This document shows positions 35,148 to 41,507 of a DNA stretch of 64,000 nt, piece after piece. The notes below the pieces were generated by a model, which saw only the letters and a program-made list of their open reading frames with translations, searched no databases and was not told the DNA's origin. The stretch's first letter is position 1. Every line of letters begins with the position of its first letter. The stretch covers positions 124,001-188,000 of IMG/VR virus record IMGVR_UViG_3300023174_000050; one strand, written 5' to 3'. The translations under genes and the position numbers were made by a program. The stretch comes from a virus.

Positions 35148-36155
35148 ATGGAAATTGGTCAAGGTATAACAATATCTGGTGGTACTGCAATAAGTACCAC
35201 CAAACCTTCGTTTGGTCAGAATATTAATTTTTTATTAGTTGCAGGTGGCGGGGGAGGTGGTGGTTTGGCCTTTGGCGGTGGCGGTGGAGGCGGGGGATTT
35301 GTATCATCCACTACTACTATAAATGTTGGCACAAACTATAATGTAATAGTAGGTGCCGGCGGCGGTGTTGTTCAAAATTGGCCGAGTTATCCTAATTATG
35401 GGTATTGTGGTGATAACGGTGCAAATACCACGTTTAACGAAATAACAGCTGTCGGTGGTGGCGGTGGCGGAAATTATATTAGTCCTTTTGTAGGAACTCC
35501 TACATCTGGAAACCATGGCGGAAGCGGCGGTGGCGGCACTGCAGGTTCTAACCCAAACGGGTCTGGTGAAACTGCAGGTGGAGCTGGATATGATTATCCG
35601 TCACCTACTCAACAAGGTTATCCAGGGGGATATGGGAGGATGGGCCCATCGGGTGGCGGCTCAGGTGGCGGCGGTGGCGCTGGCGGATCAGGTGGGGTAA
35701 ATCCCGGGAGGTATAATGTTTCAGGCGGAGGCAATGGTGGCATTGGGCGACAGTGGTGGGATGGTAACTACTATGCTGGCGGTGGAGCTGGTGCTTCCAA
35801 TTTTTCAGCTCCAGGACAAAATTTAGGCGGCCTCGGAGGAGGCGGCAACAGCGGGGTATTCGACAACTCCTACGGTGCAAATAATAACGGTGCCAATGCA
35901 GCAATAAACACTGGCGGTGGAGGTGGTGGCGCAGCATGGTATAATTCTTCGGGGGTTCCTCCGGGATCACCAATCAATTCAATTGCAGGACAGGGCGGTT
36001 CTGGTATAGCAATATTTTCTCACCCGACAAAAATACCTGTAGCAAATACCACAGGCTCACCTAATGTAACATATGTTTCAGGTAATATAATTTATAAATT
36101 TAATCAATCTGGCACAATACGTTGGGACTTTTCTAATTCTTTAGATTTCATATAG
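35148..36155 (+). CDS. Glycine-rich tail or adhesin protein
   Basis: A 335-residue protein dominated by glycine. It begins with ITISGGTAISTTK, then FLLVAGGGGGGG, the entry to the glycine-rich domain of phage tail proteins, and repeats Gly-rich loops with conserved GANTTFN. The end (NIIYKFNQSGTIRW) matches the end of the next gene, so the two are paralogues. A host-contact role is likely, as in adhesins of other large phages. Late promoter upstream. Confidence 0.72.
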   Translation: MEIGQGITISGGTAISTTKPSFGQNINFLLVAGGGGGGGLAFGGGGGGGGFVSSTTTINVGTNYNVIVGAGGGVVQNWPSYPNYGYCGDNGANTTFNEITAVGGGGGGNYISPFVGTPTSGNHGGSGGGGTAGSNPNGSGETAGGAGYDYPSPTQQGYPGGYGRMGPSGGGSGGGGGAGGSGGVNPGRYNVSGGGNGGIGRQWWDGNYYAGGGAGASNFSAPGQNLGGLGGGGNSGVFDNSYGANNNGANAAINTGGGGGGAAWYNSSGVPPGSPINSIAGQGGSGIAIFSHPTKIPVANTTGSPNVTYVSGNIIYKFNQSGTIRWDFSNSLDFI

Positions 36156-36165
36156 CAGGAATACA

Positions 36166-37896
36166 ATGATAATAACCAATGGAGTAGTAATTAGAGGCGG
36201 TGGTATATTAGACACAAATGCGCCTTCGGGTTCTGCAGATTTTATTACCCCAGGAATTTATACGTGGAAACCTCCAGTAGATGTATCATTTGTAGATGTT
36301 ACAGTTATTGGTGCTGGAGGTGGAGGAATGAGTTATATTTCCTCTGCACCATATGCAGGTTCATATGCCGCAGGCGGCGGCGGCGGACTTGGATTTATGT
36401 CAAATTATCCAGTTAATCAAAACCAAGTTTATTACATAAAGGTTGGGCAAGGTGGCTCTGCTGGTTTTTATAACATGCCTGCCGGTCCAGGTACAAGTGG
36501 CGGTACGGGCGAAGACACTGCTTTTAATACAGATAATTCATTCCCAGCAGGCAGTAGTTTAGTTTACATATATGGCGCAGGTGGAGGTCAATTTCCTCCT
36601 TTTGTTACTAACGGTGGCACAAATAACGGCGGCACTCAAGCCGGCGGCAAATTAAATTGTAATGGTTATTTATATGCTGGGGGAACGGGACAACCCGGTA
36701 GTCCATCTGACACATCTGGAAAACAGGGCGGCGGTGCAGCAACCCACACCGGAGTAGGAACTCCTGGTTCTACAAATATAAGTGAACTTGGAATTGGTTC
36801 TCCCTTATATGGTCCTAGTGTCACTCCTTCTTTTCCTACTAAGGCAACGGCTTTGTATGGTGGAGGTGGTGGCGGCTCAGGTACAAATCCAACAAGACGC
36901 ACAGCCATAGATGGTAGCCCAGGCGCAGTTCGTATTTCATGGGGTTCTGAAAATTCGAGACTATATCCTCGTCCAACCGAAATTATTTTATTAGATTTCA
37001 TTGTTGTTGCGGGTGGGGGTGGAGGCGGAGGTGCCAATTTTGGTGGTGGCGGTGGCGCAGGTGGATACATACAAAATTCTGCAAGACTTCAGGGGCCTGG
37101 TCCGGCAGGAGTGGGAAGTAGTTATACTGTGATTGTGGGTGCAGGTGGCACCGAATCAGCGACAGCTGCTTCCTCCCCTGGCACAAATTCTTCTTGGTTC
37201 TCAAACGTTGCTATCGGTGGCGGCAGAGGCGGTACTGGTCTTGGCACTGTAGGTGATACTGGGGGGTCAGCTGGTGGTGCTGGAGGGTACCAATTGTCCC
37301 AACCAACACCAACTAGAGGCGTATCGCGCACAGGTCCTAGCAATCCTACTCAAGGATTTGCTGGAGGCGGTGGAGAATTTGATCAAAATATGGGACCAGC
37401 TCCATTCTTTGGTACGATGTCCGGCGGCGGCGGCGGCGCTGGCGGCGCAGGCACATACAATATTTCTAGCCCATATCCATACGGTCCTGGCGGCAGTTCT
37501 CCCCCAAGCGGCACTGCAAGAGGAGGCGCTGGCGGTATTGGAAGACAATCTTCTATAACAGGTTTATCTGTATACTATGCCGGGGGCGGTGGTGGTTCAG
37601 GTGCAATTTCTGGATCAGCTGGTCTAGGCGGAGGTGGTGCTGGCGGAATAATATCTACTCCTGGCACAGGTACACATGGAGCTAATGCAACAGTAAACAC
37701 CGGCGGTGGCGGTGGCGGTGGGGCATTTAATACCTCTACCGGGCCTTCGCGAGGTGGCGCTGGAGGTTCAGGTGTAGTTATTATTAGTCAATATGCTGCA
37801 AATGTTTTACCAACAGTTACAGGTTCGCCGAATGTAATATACAATGGAGATAAAATAGTTTATAAATTTTGGCAATCTGGAACAATACAATGGTAA
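36166..37896 (+). CDS. Glycine-rich tail or adhesin protein, two-domain
   Basis: A 576-residue protein with two glycine-rich domains in tandem: the first near residues 20-250, the second from about 270 (ILLDFIVVAGGGGGGG) to 540. The end, KIVYKFWQSGTIQW, mirrors the upstream paralogue. It probably arose by domain duplication. Glycine-rich repeats like these form polyglycine-II-type host-binding tips in T4-like tail adhesins, which vary quickly between phages. Confidence 0.7.
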   Translation: MIITNGVVIRGGGILDTNAPSGSADFITPGIYTWKPPVDVSFVDVTVIGAGGGGMSYISSAPYAGSYAAGGGGGLGFMSNYPVNQNQVYYIKVGQGGSAGFYNMPAGPGTSGGTGEDTAFNTDNSFPAGSSLVYIYGAGGGQFPPFVTNGGTNNGGTQAGGKLNCNGYLYAGGTGQPGSPSDTSGKQGGGAATHTGVGTPGSTNISELGIGSPLYGPSVTPSFPTKATALYGGGGGGSGTNPTRRTAIDGSPGAVRISWGSENSRLYPRPTEIILLDFIVVAGGGGGGGANFGGGGGAGGYIQNSARLQGPGPAGVGSSYTVIVGAGGTESATAASSPGTNSSWFSNVAIGGGRGGTGLGTVGDTGGSAGGAGGYQLSQPTPTRGVSRTGPSNPTQGFAGGGGEFDQNMGPAPFFGTMSGGGGGAGGAGTYNISSPYPYGPGGSSPPSGTARGGAGGIGRQSSITGLSVYYAGGGGGSGAISGSAGLGGGGAGGIISTPGTGTHGANATVNTGGGGGGGAFNTSTGPSRGGAGGSGVVIISQYAANVLPTVTGSPNVIYNGDKIVYKFWQSGTIQW

Positions 37897-37903
37897 TAAG
37901 ATG

Positions 37904-37911
37904 TATAAATA
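37904..37911 (+). promoter_or_regulatory. T4-type late promoter core
   Basis: TATAAATA located 6 bases before the ATG of a 39-residue frame. A T4-like start at about 37917 would fall on the ATG, so a leaderless message would result if the promoter is real. Confidence 0.5.
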
Positions 37912-37916
37912 AATAT

Positions 37917-38036
37917 ATGAATAAAGAAACCAACATGCTCAAATCCTCCCAACCCATTATATGTAAAGATACGTATGGCAGACAGCCACACGCCTTTGCA
38001 CGTAAGGAATCAAATTGGAGTCTGTATCGAGGTTGA
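37917..38036 (+). CDS. Possible 39-residue protein
   Basis: The frame starts MNKETNMLKSSQPIICKDTY and ends with SNWSLYRG. There is no ribosome-binding site, but a late promoter core and a following terminator bracket it. It is not recognised, and it may be non-coding sequence. Confidence 0.35.
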   Translation: MNKETNMLKSSQPIICKDTYGRQPHAFARKESNWSLYRG

Positions 38037-38058
38037 CGTAAGTATTTTCATATTCTAC

Positions 38059-38089
38059 AAAACCTCGGTACCCTAAAGTCCGAGGTTTT
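38059..38089 (+). terminator. Hairpin terminator
   Basis: AAAACCTCGG and CCGAGGTTTT form a 10-bp stem around an 11-base loop, ending in a T-run. It separates the tail genes from the tRNA region. Confidence 0.75.
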
Positions 38090-38124
38090 CCTTTCTTAAA
38101 ACCTTTTTATTAATACCCTTATGC

Positions 38125-38153
38125 TTGACAAGGTTACTAAAAGGTGTTATAAT
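38125..38153 (+). promoter_or_regulatory. sigma70-type promoter, tRNA array
   Basis: TTGACA and TATAAT with 17 bp; GCTTGACAAGG...AAGGTGTTATAATAG follows the local consensus. Confidence 0.8.
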
Positions 38154-38222
38154 AGAGACATAGAACAAAGAAACCGCAAAGTTCAAGTACCAAAGCAAGC
38201 TAAAGGGTTATTCTTTTTAGAT

Positions 38223-38250
38223 TTGACAAAAGTACTAAAGGTGTTATAAT
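38223..38250 (+). promoter_or_regulatory. sigma70-type promoter, tRNA array
   Basis: TTGACA and TATAAT with 16 bp, 58 bases before tRNA-Ile. Two promoters in a row point to high tRNA expression. Confidence 0.8.
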
Positions 38251-38307
38251 AGTGTTTTCGGTTGATCGTGATCGAGACAAAGTTCTTTTAAAATTTGCAT
38301 TCCATTT

Positions 38308-38381
38308 CCTCTTGTAGCTCAAAGGTAGAGCACTCGCTTGATAAGCGATAGACGTTGGATCGTTACCATCCAAGAGGACCA
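38308..38381 (+). tRNA. tRNA-Ile (GAT)
   Basis: A 7-bp acceptor stem (CCTCTTG/CAAGAGG), discriminator A, encoded CCA and anticodon loop TTGATAA. The T-loop is ATCGTTA instead of TTCGANT, with one mismatch in the T-stem. Confidence 0.9.
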
Positions 38382-38384
38382 TAT

Positions 38385-38460
38385 ATCCCGTTCATCTAGA
38401 GGCCTAGGATACCGCCCTTTCACGGCGAACACACCGGTTCGAATCCGGTACGGGATGCCA
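38385..38460 (+). tRNA. tRNA-Glu (TTC)
   Basis: Acceptor ATCCCGT/ACGGGAT, discriminator G, encoded CCA. Anticodon loop CTTTCAC, normal T-loop (TTCGAAT). Confidence 0.93.
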
Positions 38461-38495
38461 TTATTTTGTGTACAGGCTACAAAATAATGGTTTAT

Positions 38496-38573
38496 GCCTA
38501 GGTGGCAGAGAGGTCAAATGCAACGGATTGCAAATCCGTAAAATCGTCAGTTCGAATCTGACCCTAGGTTCCA
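38496..38573 (+). tRNA. tRNA-Cys (GCA)
   Basis: Acceptor GCCTAGG/CCTAGGT, discriminator T as expected for Cys, encoded CCA, anticodon loop TTGCAAA. Normal T-loop. Confidence 0.92.
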
Positions 38574-38583
38574 AAATTAATGC

Positions 38584-38611
38584 TTGACAAATATTGTAAT
38601 GATGTTATAAT
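38584..38611 (+). promoter_or_regulatory. sigma70-type promoter within tRNA array
   Basis: TTGACA and TATAAT with 16 bp. It drives the possible structured RNA and the following tRNA-Asp. Confidence 0.8.
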
Positions 38612-38819
38612 AGAAACAAGTAAAAAGATCCCGTTACTATTTTCGTTAAAATAGCGTTTGATTAGCGATAGAGATCCGGTGGCAGAAAACCGTTAGCGAG
38701 GTTCCCTCAGACTCTGATAGGCAGAATCCTAACTGCACACAGACGTTAGAATAAACAGGATGGACAGAGTAACTGCTCAATTAAGGGCTGGCCTGGAAAC
38801 CAGTAGCTTATCCTAATAT
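38612..38819 (+). ncRNA. Unassigned structured RNA candidate
   Basis: About 200 bases after a promoter and before tRNA-Asp, with no gene. Pairing is visible: CTATTTT/AAAATAG with a CGTT loop, CGGT/ACCG, a TAGG/CCTA and GCAG/CTGC pair in crossing order (an H-type pseudoknot), and near the end a tRNA-like set (AGGATGG/TTATCCT, GAG/CTC, CTGG/CCAG) that lacks a T-arm and a CCA. TTAGCGA occurs twice. I do not recognise an RNA family. It may be a leader or processing spacer. Confidence 0.4.
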
Positions 38820-38895
38820 GGTCTTAAAGTGTTCATGGACGCACGACGGCTTGTCACGCCGTAAGAGTGGGGATCGTTACCCCCTAAGACCGCCA
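38820..38895 (+). tRNA. tRNA-Asp (GTC)
   Basis: Acceptor GGTCTTA/TAAGACC, discriminator G, encoded CCA, anticodon loop TTGTCAC. Like tRNA-Ile it has T-loop ATCGTTA and one T-stem mismatch. Confidence 0.9.
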
Positions 38896-38901
38896 GTATT
38901 T

Positions 38902-38978
38902 GCCCCGGTGACGGAATTGGTATACGTGTTGGTCTTAGAAGCCAAATTTTGCGAGTTCGAGTCTCGCCTGGGGCACCA
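38902..38978 (+). tRNA. tRNA-Leu (TAG) with short variable loop
   Basis: Acceptor GCCCCGG/CTGGGGC, discriminator A, encoded CCA, anticodon loop CTTAGAA. The D-arm (ACGGAATTGGTATACGT) is Leu-like, but the variable region is only 5 bases (ATTTT) where Leu tRNAs have a long arm. Confidence 0.85.
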
Positions 38979-39018
38979 AATAGGAGTACAAGCTCTTTAT
39001 AAATCTTGTCTTTGTGTG

Positions 39019-39056
39019 GAACCGAACAATGCTACTACTTGTATAAGTATCGGTTC
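39019..39056 (+). other. Hairpin in tRNA spacer
   Basis: GAACCGA and TCGGTTC form a 7-bp stem with a 24-base loop, in the 88-base gap between tRNA-Leu and tRNA-Ala. No promoter or terminator is seen, so it may be a processing signal. Confidence 0.4.
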
Positions 39057-39066
39057 AAAGAATTTC

Positions 39067-39141
39067 GGGGGATTGGCGTAATTGGGAACGCAGTAGCTTT
39101 GCAAGCTTCAGTCAGGAGTTCGAATCTCCTATCCTCCACCA
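39067..39141 (+). tRNA. tRNA-Ala (TGC)
   Basis: Acceptor GGGGGAT/ATCCTCC with the G3-T70 pair required for alanine identity, encoded CCA, anticodon loop TTTGCAA, normal T-loop. Confidence 0.93.
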
Positions 39142-39148
39142 AATTTAT

Positions 39149-39225
39149 CCGTGTGTAGCTCAGCCTGGTAGAGCTCCTGGTTTGGGACCAGGTGGTCGCA
39201 TGTTCGAATCGTGTCACACGGACCA
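39149..39225 (+). tRNA. tRNA-Pro (TGG)
   Basis: Acceptor CCGTGTG/CACACGG, discriminator A, encoded CCA, anticodon loop TTTGGGA in a CCTGG/CCAGG stem. Confidence 0.93.
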
Positions 39226-39232
39226 TGTATAT

Positions 39233-39307
39233 TCCCTTGTAGCTCAGTGGTAGAGTAGATGACTGTTAATCATTTGGTCCGTGGTTCGAGCCCACGCAGG
39301 GGAGCCA
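39233..39307 (+). tRNA. tRNA-Asn (GTT)
   Basis: Acceptor TCCCTTG/CAGGGGA, discriminator G, encoded CCA, anticodon loop CTGTTAA. Confidence 0.93.
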
Positions 39308-39311
39308 AATT

Positions 39312-39396
39312 GGAGGTACGGCGCAGTTGGAGAGGCGCGGCAGACTGTAAATCTGTTCTTTCGGGTGAGTTGGTTCGAATCTAACTACCTCCACCA
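39312..39396 (+). tRNA. tRNA-Tyr (GTA)
   Basis: Acceptor GGAGGTA/TACCTCC, discriminator A, encoded CCA, anticodon GTA, and the long variable arm expected for bacterial Tyr. Confidence 0.93.
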
Positions 39397-39400
39397 AATT

Positions 39401-39475
39401 GCCTGGTTAGCTCAGTGGTAGAGCGTCTCGTTTACACCGAGAGGGTCGGCAGTTCGAAACTGTCACCAGGTACCA
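39401..39475 (+). tRNA. tRNA-Val (TAC)
   Basis: Acceptor GCCTGGT/ACCAGGT, discriminator A, encoded CCA, anticodon loop TTTACAC in a TCTCG/CGAGA stem. Confidence 0.93.
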
Positions 39476-39477
39476 AT

Positions 39478-39551
39478 GCCCTATTAGTATAATGGTATTA
39501 CACCTGTTTTGTAATCAGGCTACGGCAGTTCGATTCTGTCATGGGGCACCA
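39478..39551 (+). tRNA. tRNA-Thr (TGT)
   Basis: Acceptor GCCCTAT/ATGGGGC, discriminator A, encoded CCA, anticodon loop TTTGTAA. One T-T mismatch at the bottom of the anticodon stem. Confidence 0.92.
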
Positions 39552-39556
39552 AATTA

Positions 39557-39631
39557 CTGCCGATAGTTCAACGGATAGAACAGTAGCCTTCTAAGCTATT
39601 AATAGAGGTTCGATTCCTCTTCGGCGGACCA
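39557..39631 (+). tRNA. tRNA-Arg (TCT)
   Basis: Acceptor CTGCCGA/TCGGCGG, discriminator A, encoded CCA, anticodon loop CTTCTAA. Confidence 0.92.
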
Positions 39632-39638
39632 AATCAGT

Positions 39639-39712
39639 TGGGGGTTAGTGTAGCGGCAACACTACAGACTTTGACTCTGTCATCACTGGTTCGATCCCAG
39701 TACCCTCTGCCA
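39639..39712 (+). tRNA. tRNA-Gln (TTG)
   Basis: Acceptor TGGGGGT/ACCCTCT with an unpaired T1-T72, encoded CCA, anticodon loop CTTTGAC. A weak 1-72 pair is typical of Gln. Confidence 0.9.
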
Positions 39713-39715
39713 AAT

Positions 39716-39744
39716 TTGACAAAATTTTAAAAAGATGTTATAAT
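39716..39744 (+). promoter_or_regulatory. sigma70-type promoter within tRNA array
   Basis: TTGACA and TATAAT with 17 bp, right after tRNA-Gln. It precedes the 46-residue basic protein and tRNA-Lys. Confidence 0.78.
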
Positions 39745-39763
39745 AGTGTTTTAGGAGATAAAA

Positions 39764-39904
39764 ATGAAGCACAAGATAATCGTCAGGCAACGTAACCCCT
39801 TCGTTGTTTTGGCATTAAAAAGAAAAGCGGGTAGCCATCGTAAGCCTAACAAAGCATTACGAAGAGCAATGAATGCGGGTATAGCTCAGTCGGTAGAGCA
39901 GTAG
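39764..39904 (+). CDS. Small basic protein overlapping tRNA-Lys
   Basis: A 46-residue protein with its own promoter and AGGAG: MKHKIIVRQRNPFVVLALKR, then KAGSHRKPNKALRRAMNAG. It is strongly basic and probably binds RNA. The last ten codons run into tRNA-Lys. I recall similar RNPFV...HRK...ALRR proteins in phages, function unknown to me. Expression from the strong promoter is plausible, and its message would contain the tRNA. Confidence 0.65.
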   Translation: MKHKIIVRQRNPFVVLALKRKAGSHRKPNKALRRAMNAGIAQSVEQ

Positions 39905-39950
39905 ACTTTTAATCTATTGGTCGTGGGTTCGAATCCCCCTGCCCGTACCA
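39875..39950 (+). tRNA. tRNA-Lys (TTT)
   Basis: Acceptor GCGGGTA/TGCCCGT, discriminator A, encoded CCA, anticodon loop CTTTTAA. The first 30 bases are also coding for the upstream small protein. Confidence 0.93.
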
Positions 39951-40026
39951 TATAAAAACATATTTGACTAAACTCGGGTTCATCCGTGATAGCAAATGCT
40001 ACTATATCAAGTGTGTTTCTATATGG
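39948..40026 (+). repeat. Inverted repeat in tRNA spacer
   Basis: CCATATAAAAACA (39948-39960) and TGTTTCTATATGG (40014-40026) pair with one mismatch around 53 bases that include TAGCAAATGCTA. The left arm starts in the CCA end of tRNA-Lys. A processing hairpin is the likely reading. Confidence 0.5.
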
Positions 40027-40037
40027 TAATATATAAT

Positions 40038-40114
40038 CGGTCCTTAACTCAACTGGATAGAGTGTCAGTCTTCGAAACTGGAAGTTGGGAGTTCGAATCT
40101 CTCAGGACCGGCCA
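40038..40114 (+). tRNA. tRNA-Arg (TCG)
   Basis: Acceptor CGGTCCT/AGGACCG, discriminator G, encoded CCA, anticodon loop CTTCGAA. Confidence 0.9.
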
Positions 40115-40119
40115 CATAT

Positions 40120-40196
40120 GGTGCTTGTCGTCAAGCGGTTAAGACCTCGGGTTGTGATTCCGATATGCGTGGGTTCGAATCCCATCAAGCACCCCA
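40120..40196 (+). tRNA. tRNA-His (GTG)
   Basis: Acceptor GTGCTTG/CAAGCAC with the extra G(-1) facing C73 that marks tRNA-His, encoded CCA, anticodon loop TTGTGAT. Confidence 0.93.
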
Positions 40197-40204
40197 ATTA
40201 ATTT

Positions 40205-40280
40205 GGCGACGTAGCTCATCAGGTAGAGCAGCAGACTGAAAATCTGTGTGTGATTGGTTCGAGTCCAATCGTTGCCACCA
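40205..40280 (+). tRNA. tRNA-Phe (GAA)
   Basis: Acceptor GGCGACG/CGTTGCC, discriminator A, encoded CCA, anticodon GAA. Confidence 0.93.
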
Positions 40281-40291
40281 AGAGGAAATAT

Positions 40292-41062
40292 ATGAAAAAA
40301 TTTTTATTTGTATTACTTTTTTGTTTATGTTATAAAGCATTTGCCGATACTAGCGTAATGGTATATGATATTACAGAAGACAACCATCAATACAATAGTA
40401 ACATTAATAAGACCAGACCAATAGCAAGCATAACTAAGTTAATGACTGTTATGGTAAGTTTAAACAATGATCAAAATTTACTTAAAGAAGTTAGATTGGT
40501 TAACAAAATTAAAAGTAGTTTGCCAATGCAATCATACAAAAGATATGATTTAATTAAAGCAGTATTAGTTAAAAGTGATAATGGTGCAGCAGAAACTATA
40601 GCAGAGGATTATCCAGGTGGAAGGAAAGCATTTATTAAAGCAATGAATGATACTGCCAAAAAAATTGGTATGATGAGTACGCATTTTGATGATCCAACAG
40701 GACTTAGTTCTAAGAATACTTCCACTGCAAGTGAGGTTGCTATCATGGCAAGTTATGCTGCAAATTATTTAATCATTAGAGAAATTAGTATACAAAAACA
40801 AATAGCAATTGAAGCAAAGTTTAAAAAGAAGATACGAACAATAATTTTAAATAATACTAACAAACCTATACTATTTGAATTTGATACTATAATAGTTAGT
40901 AAAACAGGCTTTACCAATCCTGCAGGTTGGTGTAATGTTTTGATTGTAGAAAAGAATAAAAAAAGATATGCGATTGTTGTATTAGGTGCGCCTAATAAAC
41001 AGGCAAGAATAAAAACAGTTGAGAATATGATGTACAATCATATCAACGATAACGAAATTTAG
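40292..41062 (+). CDS. D-alanyl-D-alanine carboxypeptidase/endopeptidase, S11 (PBP7-like)
   Basis: A 256-residue penicillin-binding-type peptidase with a signal peptide (KKFLFVLLFCLCYKAFA). All three active-site motifs are present: SITK (S46, K49), SDN (95-97) and KTG (204-206). S11 enzymes trim D-Ala or cleave peptide cross-links of peptidoglycan in the periplasm. It sits alone in the tRNA array, 11 bases after tRNA-Phe, and its stop codon shares a base with tRNA-Ser. A role in lysis or cell-wall remodelling is inferred. No C-terminal membrane anchor. Confidence 0.88.
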   Translation: MKKFLFVLLFCLCYKAFADTSVMVYDITEDNHQYNSNINKTRPIASITKLMTVMVSLNNDQNLLKEVRLVNKIKSSLPMQSYKRYDLIKAVLVKSDNGAAETIAEDYPGGRKAFIKAMNDTAKKIGMMSTHFDDPTGLSSKNTSTASEVAIMASYAANYLIIREISIQKQIAIEAKFKKKIRTIILNNTNKPILFEFDTIIVSKTGFTNPAGWCNVLIVEKNKKRYAIVVLGAPNKQARIKTVENMMYNHINDNEI

Positions 41063-41153
41063 GAAGATGATGCAGCGGGGTTGGTCCTGCGACTGGCCTT
41101 GAAAACCAGGTTCTCTTAACAGGGATGGGGTTCGACTCCTCCGTCTTCCGCCA
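41062..41153 (+). tRNA. tRNA-Ser (TGA)
   Basis: Acceptor GGAAGAT/GTCTTCC, discriminator G, encoded CCA, anticodon TGA, long variable arm. The first base is the last base of the upstream stop codon. Confidence 0.9.
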
Positions 41154-41164
41154 GAGTCAGATAA

Positions 41165-41250
41165 GGAGAGTGGGCCGGATGGTAAGGCAGCAGTTTGCTA
41201 AACTGTAGACCCGCAAGGGTCAATGGGTTCGACTCCCATACTCTCCGCCA
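41165..41250 (+). tRNA. tRNA-Ser (GCT)
   Basis: Acceptor GGAGAGT/ACTCTCC, discriminator G, encoded CCA, anticodon loop TTGCTAA, long variable arm (GACCC/GGGTC). Confidence 0.93.
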
Positions 41251-41257
41251 AAGTTAT

Positions 41258-41349
41258 GCCAGCGAGACTGGGTAGTCAGAGAGGTCTTATACACCTTTTA
41301 GCGCCAGATTAGCGTTCTTGAGAGAGTTCGAGTCTCTCCGCTGGTACCA
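41258..41349 (+). tRNA. tRNA with TAT anticodon and long variable arm
   Basis: Acceptor GCCAGCG/CGCTGGT, discriminator A, encoded CCA, T-arm GAGAG/CTCTC. The anticodon stem GAGGT/ACCTT encloses CTTATAC, giving anticodon TAT (AUA codons, Ile). The variable region of about 22 bases contains AGCGC/GCGTT. The acceptor and CCA end resemble tRNA-Leu (TAA) at 45010. Charging could be by LeuRS or IleRS and is not decidable from sequence. Confidence 0.75.
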
Positions 41350-41352
41350 TAT

Positions 41353-41427
41353 GGTAGTGTAGCATAACGGTAGTGCAACAGCTTCATACGCTGCAAAGTG
41401 TAAGTTCGATTCTTACCATTACCACCA
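41353..41427 (+). tRNA. tRNA with CAT anticodon (Met or Ile2)
   Basis: Acceptor GGTAGTG/CATTACC, discriminator A, encoded CCA, anticodon loop TTCATAC in a CAGC/GCTG stem. Whether it is elongator Met or lysidine-modified Ile2 cannot be read. Confidence 0.88.
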
Positions 41428-41433
41428 GTTTGA

Positions 41434-41507
41434 TGCGGAATAGAGAAATGGTATCTCGTGAGTCTCATAAGCTCAAGTTCTTGGTTCGACTCCAGGTTCC
41501 GCTACCA
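41434..41507 (+). tRNA. tRNA with CAT anticodon, 1-72 mismatch
   Basis: Acceptor TGCGGAA/TTCCGCT with a T1-T72 mismatch, encoded CCA, anticodon loop CTCATAA. The mismatch is initiator-like, but the three GC pairs of initiator anticodon stems are absent. Confidence 0.85.

Larger units (their letters stand above)
37897..38307 (+). other. 411-bp gap before the tRNA array
   Basis: This gap holds a late promoter, a possible 39-residue gene, a terminator and two sigma70-type promoters in front of the first tRNA. The stretch 38154-38222 shows no gene. Confidence 0.7.

Noticed and set aside
36667-36674. TATAAATA on the reverse strand within the glycine-rich gene
   Set aside because: No reverse-strand gene follows.
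36666-37343. Pro- and Leu-rich antisense frames in the glycine-rich gene
   Set aside because: They mirror the GGN-rich codons of the real gene.
38760-38816. 18-codon frame in the structured RNA region
   Set aside because: Too short, no ribosome-binding site; pairing explains the sequence better.
38818-39081. 87-residue frame over tRNA-Asp and tRNA-Leu
   Set aside because: It only spans tRNA genes and lacks a start signal.
41434-41507. Initiator tRNA
   Set aside because: It has a 1-72 mismatch but not the three GC pairs in the anticodon stem, so initiator identity is unproven.
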